Below are positions 49,761-60,305 of a stretch of DNA of 64,000 nucleotides, one piece after another. The translations under genes were made by a program, and so were the position numbers. The stretch is from Gnetum montanum (taxonomy: Eukaryota > Streptophyta > Gnetopsida > Gnetales > Gnetaceae). The notes below the pieces were generated by a model. It worked only from the letters and a program-made list of their open reading frames with translations, ran no database searches and had not been told where the DNA came from. Each line of letters opens with the position of its first letter. The first letter of the stretch is position 1. Location of the stretch: assembly GCA_015680685.1 (NCBI GenBank), contig MNCI01014219.1, positions 162,589-226,588 on the forward strand, given 5' to 3'.

Positions 49761-50511
49761 CCACATGACTAGTTAACAGATTCGTGGTGATAAAAACCAC
49801 TATTGATGATCTTATATATCAAGAATGTATTGTAAATGGCATTAATGTGTTATATTTTATTGTTTGTGGCATTCTCTGAGTGATATGTGGCTATAACCAG
49901 TGTGATGTCTGAAAACATCAGTGGCTAGAACACCGAGAAGGCATCGAGTGTACAACCTAACCCTGAGTCGGTGGGATGGCCATGCTAGAGAAAACGGAAA
50001 CATGGTTCCCTAAATGATCTAGTCAATCAGATAGGGACTTACATGGTGTAACAATAACCATTTGCAAAAATCCAAAAATAGTATCGCGAATAAGCAAAAT
50101 ACATGTTAGTAGTGGAAAATGCAAGAAATGATGCTAAAATTTGAATCAAATGTTGAAGGGAAATGAAATTTGAGTTGAAGTGAAGAAATGCACCACCCCA
50201 AGATTGGGGAATGTGACTCTTGATTAATCAATGTATGAAATTGGTACGTAGGGTTAGACAGGCACAACAGGATAGCATGGCAGTGTGGTCACAGTCTCTA
50301 GGACATTGCAAACATGGTGCTAGAAACTAGAAGAGAGGCTAGACATATTGGGCTTACAGTTATCATGCTGTGCGGGTGCTGGGTCATAGTACTCAACCAA
50401 GTGTCAAGCTTGGGTGCTCAAGTGTGGGAGTGATGAAGATGCTAAGAGTGCTCTAATGCTTGATGCTTAGATTGATTTTCTGATCATCCTCTAAAATGCT
50501 AATTATGGGGG

Positions 50512-50519
50512 TATTTATA
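50512..50519 (-). promoter_or_regulatory. LTR promoter TATA box, element C (left LTR)
   Basis: TATAAATA on the minus strand inside CCCTATAAATACCCCC. The same box is at 63649-63656 in the other LTR, so it is conserved between the two. Confidence 0.65.
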
Positions 50520-50959
50520 GGGCTTGGGTTGATGTGAGATGTGAACTAGATGCCACATGGCTTGGGTCCCATGTAGCATGGGTGTGAATAAGTCACGTTG
50601 ACATGCTACACTAAAAGTGTCAAGCTCTAAGTATTAAGCTTAAAGTATATACTCTGCAGGAAAAGAACAGGAACTGAGAATTTGCCAAACTATGAGCACA
50701 CCACTTGGACTACATGTGCCAAAGTTTGAGGGACTACCATGTATCTACAAATAGTGCCAAAATGAATGCAACTTGGAGCCTATGCTTTGGGACTATGACT
50801 TCCCCCTCTTTTGAGTAGGGTCAAGCATAGGGACAACTTTGGGGATTACTAGGAGGTGCAAAAGTAAAGTAAATTGCTGATCTTGGCTGCTATAAGGATG
50901 TTGGAGTTGAAATGAAGGTCGATGCCAAGTTTTGGGATCTTCTAGAGGCATTCAGAGGC

Positions 50960-51660
50960 ATTTTCCAAGTGTCACGTTGTTTGCACTGCACAGCGTGACA
51001 GAGCGTAGCAGGAACACTTAGAAAATTTTTACAGATTTTGGCTTGTCATGCTATCTATGCTGCGTAGCATAGCAGAGTGTAGCACCTACATTTTGATGAA
51101 TGTTGCAAAAATTTGCAATGTTTCTTCATGGTACACTAACCATGTTTTTGGGCTGAAGTAAGATAGGTAGCCTTAAAAGTCAGAAAATTGCAAAATGCCT
51201 CTTCCATATCTAGATAGCTTGATAGAATTCTTGTCCAACGCTTAGAAAAACTTGGGTCCTAAAACTTGTGCTACATTGTCTACACAACGTAGTAGAGTGT
51301 GATAGGCCAAAAAGAGAAAAAATTTGCTAAACTATTTTTTTCATGTCAAGCACTTAGAAAAACTCCTAGCTTGGTACCTAGATGGACTGGAAATCGAGAC
51401 ATGTGTCAAGCTCGGCAAGATAAAGAGCATAGCGAGCTTGATAGCTTGAGAGATAAAAAATTTTCCAAATTATTTGGTCCATCCCAAGTGACCCTTGACC
51501 ACTTCTAACTTGACATTTGTGAAAACTAGCCTTGGAAACATGTGCTACATTGGCTGTGCTGGGGAGCATAGCAAGTAGACCTAGAAAAATTTTGCAAAAA
51601 TAGGACTCCTAGTGTGCTATGCTATCTATACTGCATAGCGTGATAGTAGACTTAGAAAAA
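50960..51660. repeat. Hairpin repeats in U3 of C
   Basis: About six diverged units: an inverted repeat such as TGCTATCTATGCTGCGTAGC, or CTACATTGT (51271-51279) with ACAACGTAG (51284-51292), followed by a spacer of type CACTTAGAAAAATTTTTGCA. The spacer is the same as that of the array at 54490-54900. Confidence 0.7.
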
Positions 51661-51731
51661 TTTTATCCAATTTTTGACACTTATACAAATCTACCATTGA
51701 ACTGCAGGAGCACAAAATTAGTGGTGCTTCA

Positions 51732-51748
51732 TTGGCCCCTCTTTGTTG
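51732..51748 (-). other. Polypurine tract of element C
   Basis: Minus strand CAACAAAGAGGGGCCAA directly before the LTR start TGAAGCACC. Confidence 0.75.
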
Positions 51749-53230
51749 ATGTCTAGAGGGTTGGCCCAAGAGACATCGAGAAGGAATATGAAACACCATG
51801 ATGAACATGACACCAACACCATTCATTAGTGCCCACTTGGACAATGCTTTGCTATGCTTGAGAGCACCAAAGAAATGAAGTGTGATAAGGAATAGTTTAG
51901 GAAGATGGGTCAAGGGATAATGGATGGAAAGGATAGCTATGGGATGTAATGCCATGATGGCTAGTTGCCATAGCATGTTCCCTCATTGGAGTGTTCATAG
52001 GGAGTTAGCATGTGGAGGTGTCCTACCCTTTTGATTTCTACCTCTCGTCGAAGTGCTTTTGAGACGGTTGATCCAAGGAAAACTAGTTGCAAAATGGAAA
52101 CTTTGTCATTTGACTTGGGCACTTGACTTGTCCCATTTTCTTTCCTTTTCTTTACTTACTTTTTTTTCTTTTACATTGCTGGGTGAATTGTGTGCCTTAT
52201 TTGCTTAGAGGAAACCATGTTACATCTATAGGATAGATGTTTCCTCCTTGGGATGAGTTGTGTTACATTTGTTTGGGGCTTTGACCAGCCCATAGAGACT
52301 CCTCATGGGACAAGTTGCATTATTTTTGTCATGGGTTCAGTGGTTGATTGCAGAAAATGTTACATGTACACTGGAGAAGCTTACAAGGGATGAGGGAAAT
52401 TGCAAGATAAAGAGGTAGAGGTTAGGTCAATTGAGGGGATATTAAAGATATGCACTCTCAAGTAGCTAGGCGAGCTGAAGTGGACACATCAGAACAATGC
52501 GGTGCCTTGCTGTTGTGATGCAACACATCCTTGAATGATGCCTCCCAAGCTTCATCTTGCAAATGCAACAGAGAGAAAACAAGAAAAAAAACTGCAATGT
52601 GAGATGAGGATGAAGTCCTACCTACTAGGGGCATTATGAGGGTTGTGAGTGTTATGTCAATTTTGTGCAATGTCCAAAGTAGGAAGGCTAGTGTAAGAAT
52701 CAGTGAGGGTAGGCTAGAAAGCTCTAGCAACCACACAAGAAGTGGGCACTTAAGTGGCTAGGAGTAATGGTGATGTAGGTGCTTAGGAGTTCTCACCAAA
52801 GGTAGGAGCTAGGAAACTCAGCCATAGGGCAAGAAGCCAAGCTGTTGGATGCTCTTCCAGACTTAGGCAATGGTGAGGGTCAAAGGATGGCAATGCTATG
52901 GCTAGGACATAGTACTACTAGGACTTTAGTGAGTGCTGTTGATAGTGAGAGCTATAATTAAAATGATTGGTGATGGTGGCGATCGCTCCATAAGGTTAGC
53001 AAGATGCCAAACAACATATTCAGAAGATCAACAAGATGCCAAAGGCGGTGAAATTAAAAATGTCCCAGAGGATTTTTTCTTGATAACATGAACTTCATTC
53101 TATAACTACAACTCCCTACCCCATCTTGCTCGAGAGGTGTGGGTAGGTAATAGAAGATTGAAAGTATTCTTGCTCGCTTGTTCGTAGAACCATGTATGTT
53201 GGTCTGTAGGTGTTGAATCGCAAACCCAGT
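51749..53230. other. Unrecognised 1.5-kb segment in place of pol, no gene seen
   Basis: This is the position where A and B have integrase to RT. No RT, RNase H or integrase motif was found in either strand. Minus frames 51626-51976 and 52458-52736 are open but featureless. The segment is somewhat GC-richer than its surroundings. Confidence 0.55.
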
Positions 53231-53231
53231 T

Positions 53232-53405
53232 TTAGGTCTTGGTAGACTATTAGCTATGCTAGTTTAGGGTCCTAGTAGATTGTGATCCCAATTTAAGGTT
53301 CAGGTGGACTGTGATGTGCTAGTTTAAGGTCCCATTAGATCGTTGTGCTAGTTTAAAGTTGTAGCAGATGATGGTTGGCTAGTTTAAGGTCATAGTGGAT
53401 CATGG
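53232..53405. repeat. TAGTTTAAGG repeat array, left bracket of accessory block in C
   Basis: Five units of GCTAGTTTAAGGTCnnAGTRGAT type. With 58657-58792 it brackets the antisense gene in C. Confidence 0.75.
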
Positions 53406-53568
53406 ACTATGTGTAAGGTGTAAGTCTATGCAAAGTTTGAAAGGTTTGAAGCATGGGGCTAAGCTAAACATCCATTGGGTAAGCAGAAAAATGTAAAAAA
53501 TAAATAAATTTCCAAGTGTAAAAGTTTGAAAAACTTAGAAAATTTTTCTAACCCTGGGTGCTACGTTG

Positions 53569-53705
53569 CATGGGACATGGGATGTTCCACATTACGCACA
53601 GGACACGGGACACTCCACATTATGCATGGGACACAGAGCGTTCAGCATTACATGCAAGATACGGGACATTTCACATTACTTGTGGGACATGGGACATTCT
53701 AGAAG
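53569..53705 (+). repeat. 28-bp tandem repeats upstream of antisense promoter
   Basis: Five imperfect copies of a 28-bp unit (GGGACAYGGGACATTCCACA core), starting near 53569, 53597, 53625, 53652 and 53680. They end about 30 bp before a TATA box. Position and regularity suggest an enhancer-like element. Confidence 0.75.
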
Positions 53706-53732
53706 GGTGATGTGTCATTTGACTCTGAAGGG

Positions 53733-53740
53733 TATAAATA
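53733..53740 (+). promoter_or_regulatory. Putative promoter of the antisense gene in C
   Basis: TATAAATA in the context GGGTATAAATAGGGG on the plus strand. A plant TATA box of this form would place transcript start near 53765-53775. It faces the antisense gene and lies outside the LTRs. No equally clear box was seen upstream of exon 1 in A or B. Confidence 0.55.
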
Positions 53741-54359
53741 GGGGTGTACCCATGGTAAACCTGTCATTTTCATCATTAGAGCCAATAGTCATTCAAGTGT
53801 AGTGAGACCAAAGTAGAGTGTATCACCCACATAGCATGATAGCAAAAGAATGAGAGCTTGATAGTGAAAGAATGACATGTAGGAGCAAGCATAGATACCC
53901 AGCCTTACCAACATTGATGAAGGTGAGTGCACCCTATGGCATCTCCCTAGGACACATATCAAACAGTGCCAAGAGGCAGCATTTGCTAGGTATGTTATCA
54001 CATCCTACCCTCATGGTTTTCTCATTTTGCTTTTTTGCTTCCCACACGTTTGTGCTTTGGCGTCTTGAGGTTTACCGGTCTGTCTTCCATGGGCAAGGAC
54101 TATCACTGCTATTGTTGCCATTGCGGCCACTACCATTGTTGCTGTGGTTGGAAAGGATGTGTGCATCATGGATCTTTGTGTTTATTATATATTTTTATTT
54201 GGATGAGGGTTTAATGATGTCCTACATTGTGGTGTTGGGAAAGGGTTTTTCCATGGGCTTATAGGTGTTAAGTGTTGTGGGATGGGGTAGGATTTTCATT
54301 GTATCCTACACGATGGGATGGGATAGGGGTTTCAAATGTACCACTTAGCATAGTGCATT

Positions 54360-54380
54360 GGGGGGGGGGGGGGGGGGGGG
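54360..54380 (+). repeat. Poly-G tract (21 G)
   Basis: Uninterrupted G run within the putative first intron of antisense gene C. It could be real or an assembly artefact. A similar run ends the window (63979-64000). Confidence 0.8.
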
Positions 54381-54489
54381 TGTGGTTTGGGCGCTCCATG
54401 TTTGATGTTGTGTAACAAGGGTTTCTTGTATGTTTTGCATGGTGGGACAAGACAAGGGTTCGACGGGTGTTCCGTGCTAGTTGTCAAGC

Positions 54490-54900
54490 TCTAGGGTGTC
54501 CTTGAGAGCATGACCAAAAGTTAGAAAAATTTTGGGATTGCTACATTTTACACTTGGAAAATTTTGCACGTTTTGCCATTGTCATGCTCCCTGGGAGTGT
54601 GACCAACACTTGGAACATTTTTACACATTCTAGCATTGTCACACTCCCTGGGAGTGTGACCAAGACTGAAAAGTTTTTGCAAATTTTTTCTAGTCATTTA
54701 GAGTCATCATGCTCCTTAGGAGCATGATAAACACTTGAAAAATTTATGCAACTTTTTCTATCAGACTGTGTAGTTGTCATGCTCCCTAGGAGCATGACTA
54801 ACACTTGGGAAAATTTTTCACTTTTTGCTAATTATTCCACAACCGTTACACTCCCTGGGAGTGTGACAAACACTTAGAAAAATTTTGTTCAAAAAGTGTT
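54490..54900. repeat. Tandem hairpin repeats (about 68 bp) in C
   Basis: Five or six units at about 61-70 bp spacing. The stems are near-perfect: GTCACACTCCC (54638-54648) and GGGAGTGTGAC (54650-54660) pair over 11 bp around one base. Another unit has CATGCTCCT/AGGAGCATG (near 54712), and a third has GTCATGCTCC/GGAGCATGAC (near 54777). Both arms change together between units. The spacer is ACTTGGAAAAATTTTTGCA-like. Confidence 0.85.
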
Positions 54901-57900
54901 ACGCTTTGTGGGAGCATAATCGACAGTTAGAAAAATTTTCAAATTTTTTTTTGTTTATTATTTCATGCATTGTTTGTCTATTACTTTTGTTATTATATTG
55001 CCCTTTTCTGATATTGGCATTTTCATTTTTGTAACACTGCAGGGCCTTGCTAAAACCTGCCCTGGTGGTCGTTGAACTAATAGGGATCTTGTGTTGTATT
55101 AGTGATCCCGTGCCCAATGTCCCTGCATCGCATGCATGCATAGGACACTAGGCAGTCTAGTTTTGAGAGGATGCATAAGCATTCTTGGAATTTCTACTTC
55201 ACCATTTCAGTGTAATGATGTGGTCACACTTGTCCACTGAAGTGGTAGATGTCCTAGTTAAAATGTTGTTGCCTAGGAAAAACTGAGGCATTTTAAAATT
55301 CATGTTGGATGAACCTGTAGAAGGTGAAGTGATAATGAGCTTGAGTTAGTGCTCAAAAGGTCTCAAACCCTTGTCTTAGATCTGGGAGATGCCTAAGTTA
55401 AAGTGTTATCATAAATACAACACTATATTCATTACTTGTCGTGTAGGCACAACCTTCTAGAACCCACTTAGAACAGTTTACTATGCTAGAGGGTGAGCCC
55501 TATTGCGATGATGAAAATTTTGTTTTTGTTTTTGTTTTTTTTGACTTGGAATGCTTATTGTCCTTTTGCCTATTGCTAGATTTTTTATTGATGAAGATGA
55601 CCTTCATGATAGAGAATGGACATTAGCCCTTGTCCAAATAGCCTTACAAGAGTTCTCATTTGTTGAGAACATGAGTGCTGGTGTCATAGGGAAAATTGGG
55701 GTAGACATGACGAATTACCCTACCAAGTACTCCAAATCCTACATGAAGTGTTGGGATCTCGAGTGGTTGGATGTTTAGTAGGCATCCAGGATACCCACTG
55801 TGGAAGAAGTTTCAGTCTGAGTATCACAATTCCCCACACCATTTGTGCCAGGTAAGTTGTATTACTTGTTTATTTCATTTTTGTGCATTTTTGATTTTTA
55901 TGTTTCTATCATGTTGCTAATTCTATTTTTGTTTACTACAACTGCAACGAAGTCTAGGGAGGTCATAGTGATTATCTTGGAATGCACTGAGGCTAACATT
56001 CTTTTCAAGTATGACAAAGTTGATGGTTTGTAGCACTAGTTATGCCACGAGGCCCTAGCAAGGATTACCAAAAATGTTCAATAGGCTGGGCTCATGGACC
56101 TCTTTTTGGTCATGAACCCAAGCATCCCAATAGTAGACATGATTGCCCTTGTTGACTCTTTCATAGAAAGTGTCGATTGCTTCTGCACACAAGTTCACAA
56201 CATGCGGGTGGTCTTGAAGATCACAAACAATTGCTTTGTAGATCTCTTTGGTGTTCTCTCTGAAGGTTTACCTATAGGTGAAAAGACTAACAAGGATCTA
56301 AACCATAGAGGGGACATTGAAGAGTGGCTGGGCACCGAGAAAGGTCGCAAGGGCATTCCCATGAAGGGGTAAAATTGTTGGTGGCCCAACACCTCTATCC
56401 CGTCTTTTAGGCTTGTGTGTTCCCTAAGCTACTTTTCCAAGGAAAGGTTCTTCAAGTAGAGCAGGCTTGGGTTATGAGAAACATAGTGGAGGAAGGGACA
56501 CAATATAATTAGGCTAGATACCTTGTTGATGGCTTGTGAGCTAAAATAATCAAGCTTTGCAACAACCTTGAGGCATGATCTCATGTGAATTTTGCCTTTT
56601 TTATAGTGTGCCTATGTAAGTTTGTGGAATTTTTGATGGTATGTGAAAATGGGATATGGATGGTGCAAGATTGCACCCAAATATCCAAGCCATTGACTCC
56701 ACACAACACAGTCACATGACCCCTCAGAGGCGATTGGTGAGTCCTTTTCTATAACCACCAAGTGCCAAGCGGGACCATCCTATTGTATGAATGATAGTGT
56801 TAGAGAGGTTCCTCCTATGAGCACAAGTAATGTGATAAGAGGGGCATGAATCATTGCTGAGATGGTGAGATCAAAGCTACAAATCAAGAAGCTTTGCCTA
56901 GCGGAAGTGCCCATGCATGAAATTGAAGAAAGGGGCAAGAAGCTATATCTCAAAGTCAACAATGCATGAGTAGAGTTTGCTGGTAAGTATACATTAGAAG
57001 ACGAAGGGCTACAATTTGAGGAATGTGAGTTTGATCATTTGTTTGAAGGTGTGTAGATGGGTGATCCCCCTACTCTCACCCCTGAGGGTTTGCTGGATAG
57101 GAGCTTTGCACTACCATTTTTCATTATGTTCTTATTCTTCCTCTTCTCTCTCTTTGTCTATCTTTTTTCTTTTTTTCTTTTACTATGCTAACACCTTTTT
57201 TTTCTTATAGTAGATGATTCTTCCACTAAGAATCCTAAATCTTCATCCACTTTCCACTCACAACTGTGGGTGGAGACCCTTGACAAGTTTGCCTTCATGC
57301 AAGGCATAGTGGATGACATGATTGACCGCTTGAAACAAGTAGATCTTGAGATAGGTATATTTGGATTATTATTTTTTCTTATTATGTTATTCTCGTTTTC
57401 ACCTTTTTCTTACAACTAATGTTTCCCCTCTTTGGTGTAATAGCCTCACGACTTAGATGGGATCCGCGAAGGGTAGTCCAAGTTGATGCTATAGCTGAGT
57501 TCCCTCCTGAGGTAGAACAGGTACCTCCTCATATATATGACGTGGCAAGAAAATGTGTACTACAGTCAGCATGATCACTATGGGAGCGTAGGCACATAAA
57601 TGAACACCTCTGGAAATGAGTGCAAAGACTTGAAGAATAGAAGGCAAGCCAAGTAGCTCAACTAGAAGACTTGCAGGCATGGTACAACTTTTTGATGGCC
57701 CGCGATAAATTAGATGGCAGCTGGCATATAGCTGTGATCAAATATGCTAGATATTGATCAACTGTTAGGGGAAAAATGAGGTTACATGTGAGGTCATTGA
57801 GCAATGCTTGTAGATGAACCTCTTGGCTCAAAAGAATCAAGATTGGAAAGACTATAGCACCAAGGTATATGAATGAGAACAAACTCAAAAGAACCACAAG

Positions 57901-58656
57901 TACTAGTACAAAATGGAATGCGTAGCATATCACAAGAAATACAGAGATGAGTTTGTGGAACATCGAGGTCGAGACCTATTCCTTGATGCCATCAGTGTGA
58001 CACAGGATTATAATAGGTTTGCAAAACACTTGGTGGTTAGTGAGTTCTTGGAGAGGGAAATTGTTGTTCCTTCTAGAGAGGTAACATTTGCTACATTTTC
58101 TCTAGGGCTACCTCTATGGATGGCCATGGAAAAAGGGAAGATCCTCCTAGGTGTTGAGTTAAGCGAGGAGGATTGGGCAAATATGATAGAGGAGGAGATC
58201 CTCTGAAGCTTAGAAGCTAGCCTCAATGGGATGCCCCCAAAGATAGATGCGGGCCCATCTCAAGTTGGTTATATTTAGTTTATATTGCTATCTATTTTCA
58301 CATGCTATCCTTTTTATTAACTGATTTATTATTTCATTTTAATTTTGCACAGGATCTAGGTGGAAATGTAGGACCTAGCAGAGTAGTAGATGAAGATGGA
58401 GGAGAAGAGCCTTAGCTTTCCATTAATACATTAAAAAATTTGTGATGTAGCCCCGTTGTTGGGAAATTTTTGTATCTTTTGATGTGGGTGTAACCCTAGA
58501 CTATGTATTTTGTTCCTGATTTAATGAAAGAATGATACTTATTTTGTTTATTTATTGATCTCTAGTGGTATCATTTTAACATATATTTTAGTTAATCTCA
58601 ATTTACAGATTTTTTGTTATTGATGATGTAATTAGGACCCTTGTGGACCCCATGTG

Positions 58657-58792
58657 CTAGTTTAAGGCCATTTCAAGCCCTAGTTCATGCAAAAGAAAGT
58701 TGGTTGCTAGTTTTATGCCTTGGTGGGCCATGCAATAGTTTAAGGCCATTTTGGGCCATGTTGTAGTTTAAGGCCATTTCGGGCCATGTTGT
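58657..58792. repeat. TAGTTTAAGG repeat array, right bracket of accessory block in C
   Basis: Four units of TAGTTTAAGGCCATTTYGGG type, between the antisense gene 3' end and the protease region. Confidence 0.75.
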
Positions 58793-58959
58793 GCTCTTCT
58801 CCTCTTTTTTTTTATTTTTGTTTTTATTTTTTTTATTTGGCTAAACGAAAGCATAACTAATGTAAGATGTAATCAGATCACAAACTGAAACTATATAGAC
58901 TAAAAAGGGCTAAAGACAAGTTACAAGAACAAGTGAGTTAGGGACATGCCCTAATCATG

Positions 58960-59920
58960 TAGATGTTTCCTAACCTGATGTGGTTTAGGTGATGCGTAAG
59001 GCCTAAAAGACACAAGGTGATACTCTCCTAGGCTATCATTTGCCATCAAAAAAGGAAATTCTACCCATAGAGCTTCCTCATGGGATTCATTCATTTTTCT
59101 TGGTTCATCCGTTGAAGAACATTAATTTTTATTGCAAATAGGTAGTATGCATTCAGAGATTTCTACCTTTGACCCTTGCTTAGTGTCTACATTGTTGATG
59201 GCCCAAGGGGCTATGTTGTCACCAAAGATCATCACTTCTCTACCCTCATAAGGTAAGTGGATCTCTTTGGTGGATTGGTGAAGAGACAGCCCGTAGTTGA
59301 GCTAACCAAGGTCTCCCTAGGATTAAGTTGAATTTAGGCATCTCCTCAACCACGATGAAGTGTGAATTAGTGGGGAATTGCTTCCTTGCCATGAAATCAA
59401 TCATGACTATTCCCTTGATAACTACACATGCTCCATTGAAAGACTTTATGCAGGCCATTGTTGTTGGCTTGATTTGATCCACTAGACCAAGCTTATGGAT
59501 AACAGGGAATGGGATAATATTAGTTGCTACCCCATCATCGACATGCACTCTGCGAACCTTGTACTAACCCATGTGGATTGTTATGAACATGAGTGCAATA
59601 GTTACTTGACCCTTCTTAAGTTCAGCTTTGATGGCTTCATTGTGAAAGGTCAAGAGCATTAGCCTTGGTTATTTAGTTGTAGGTGGAAGCATTATGGCAT
59701 GGATAGCCTTTTCCTCTATTGGCATGTCTTCCTTAATAGGAATGGATGCCAACATAAGAACCAAAGCCTCCCAATGTGTAGAAGAAATCATAATTAAATT
59801 GTAGAGTTTCAAAGTTGTATTCTTTTGTTTTAGAGCCTGCTTGGCCTATGTAAGTCCATCTAGAAAATCTTGTCCATTGTCCAGTTGTTTGGTGGTCTTT
59901 ATTTCCTCCACACATCCTAA
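58960..59920 (-). pseudogene. Aspartic protease region of element C
   Basis: The best-kept part is 59548-59246 on the minus strand. The catalytic motif reads VDDGVATNIIPF (Tat type: DDGSSVNIIPF). The second conserved motif, FNLILGRPWLAQ, is followed by SSPIHQ, close to the usual A.PSSLHQ end. Catalytic Asp and Gly are present. The upstream part (59920-59560) is in another frame. It follows gag in the usual gag-pro order; RT should come next but is missing. Of all protein parts in the window, this one and gag 60920-60306 look least damaged. Confidence 0.8.
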
Positions 59921-60305
59921 GAAGCAGATTTTGGAAGGAGGAGGAGACTTGGCTTTTGGTTGGGTAGTGGGCTTTTGAGCCTTAGTGGATGCTTGTTGCA
60001 TATGCATGTCTGTGTTGATGGCTTTGGCCAATAGGGCCATGGGAATTGCCAACAGGGGGTAGGCTTAGGGGGACCTAATTTAGTGTGTTCCATAGCCATC
60101 TTGTCAACCAGATGCTCATCACACTTCTTTGAGTGAGAATGCTGCAATGCAGTCACAACCATTGGACCATGGGCAGATAGGGGTTCATACGTTTTGGCAT
60201 CCTTATAATGAAAGATGCTTAGGTCATTGCCGCAATGTGCTAGGGGGCTCTAACCATGAAAGGTGTGATGGGCACATAAGGTGGTGCCTTAATGATGAAG
60301 GGGGC

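Larger units (their letters stand above)
32860..49900 (-). mobile_element. Tat-lineage Ty3/gypsy element B, interrupted at its 5' end
   Basis: Minus-strand order: part of gag (49760-48850), repeat array, antisense gene on the plus strand (42303-47988), hairpin array (38560-41840), repeat array, RT-RH-aRH-INT (37960-34512), repeat array, polypurine tract, 3' LTR. It is colinear with A. At 49901 the LTR of element C begins. The bases just before it lack a primer-binding site, so C is not B's own 5' LTR, and B's start should lie beyond C, outside the window. Confidence 0.8.
49901..51731 (-). repeat. 3' LTR of element C
   Basis: 1831 bp, plus-strand ends TG...CA. The minus-strand start TGAAGCACCAC is shared with A (TGAAACACCAC). 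U3 holds hairpin repeats (50960-51660). A minus-strand TATAAATA lies at 50512-50519. It aligns with 63037-64000. Confidence 0.88.
53765..58415 (+). pseudogene. Antisense accessory gene, copy C (diverged, partly decayed)
   Basis: Homologue of the genes in A and B. Coding blocks: 55043-55502 (exon 2), 55580-55851 (exon 3), about 55948-57087 (exons 4+5; intron 4 apparently absent), 57211-57354 (exon 6), 57444-58263 (exon 7) and 58353-58415 (exon 8, stop TAG). Exon 1 is uncertain, perhaps ending at a GTGAGT donor at 53923. Aligned pairs include VELIGILCCI (B: VELVGLLCYI), FSVMMWSHLS (B: FSVKLWSHLS), QLWVETLDKFAFMQG (B: KPWVETLDKVEFMCG) and EEDWANMIEEEIL (A: DVDWVNMIEDQIL). Intron 5 ends in a long pyrimidine tract with a TGCTAAC branch-type site. 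The intron 3 acceptor reads AA for AG. Exon 7 has stops and a frameshift. Confidence 0.75.

Noticed and set aside
49901-51731. This LTR as the 5' LTR of element B
   Set aside because: No primer-binding site lies next to it, it differs from the B 3' LTR, and it matches the LTR at 63037.
57016-57210. 64-codon Ser/Leu/Phe-rich frame as a membrane protein
   Set aside because: The hydrophobic stretch is the pyrimidine tract of intron 5 of the antisense gene in C.
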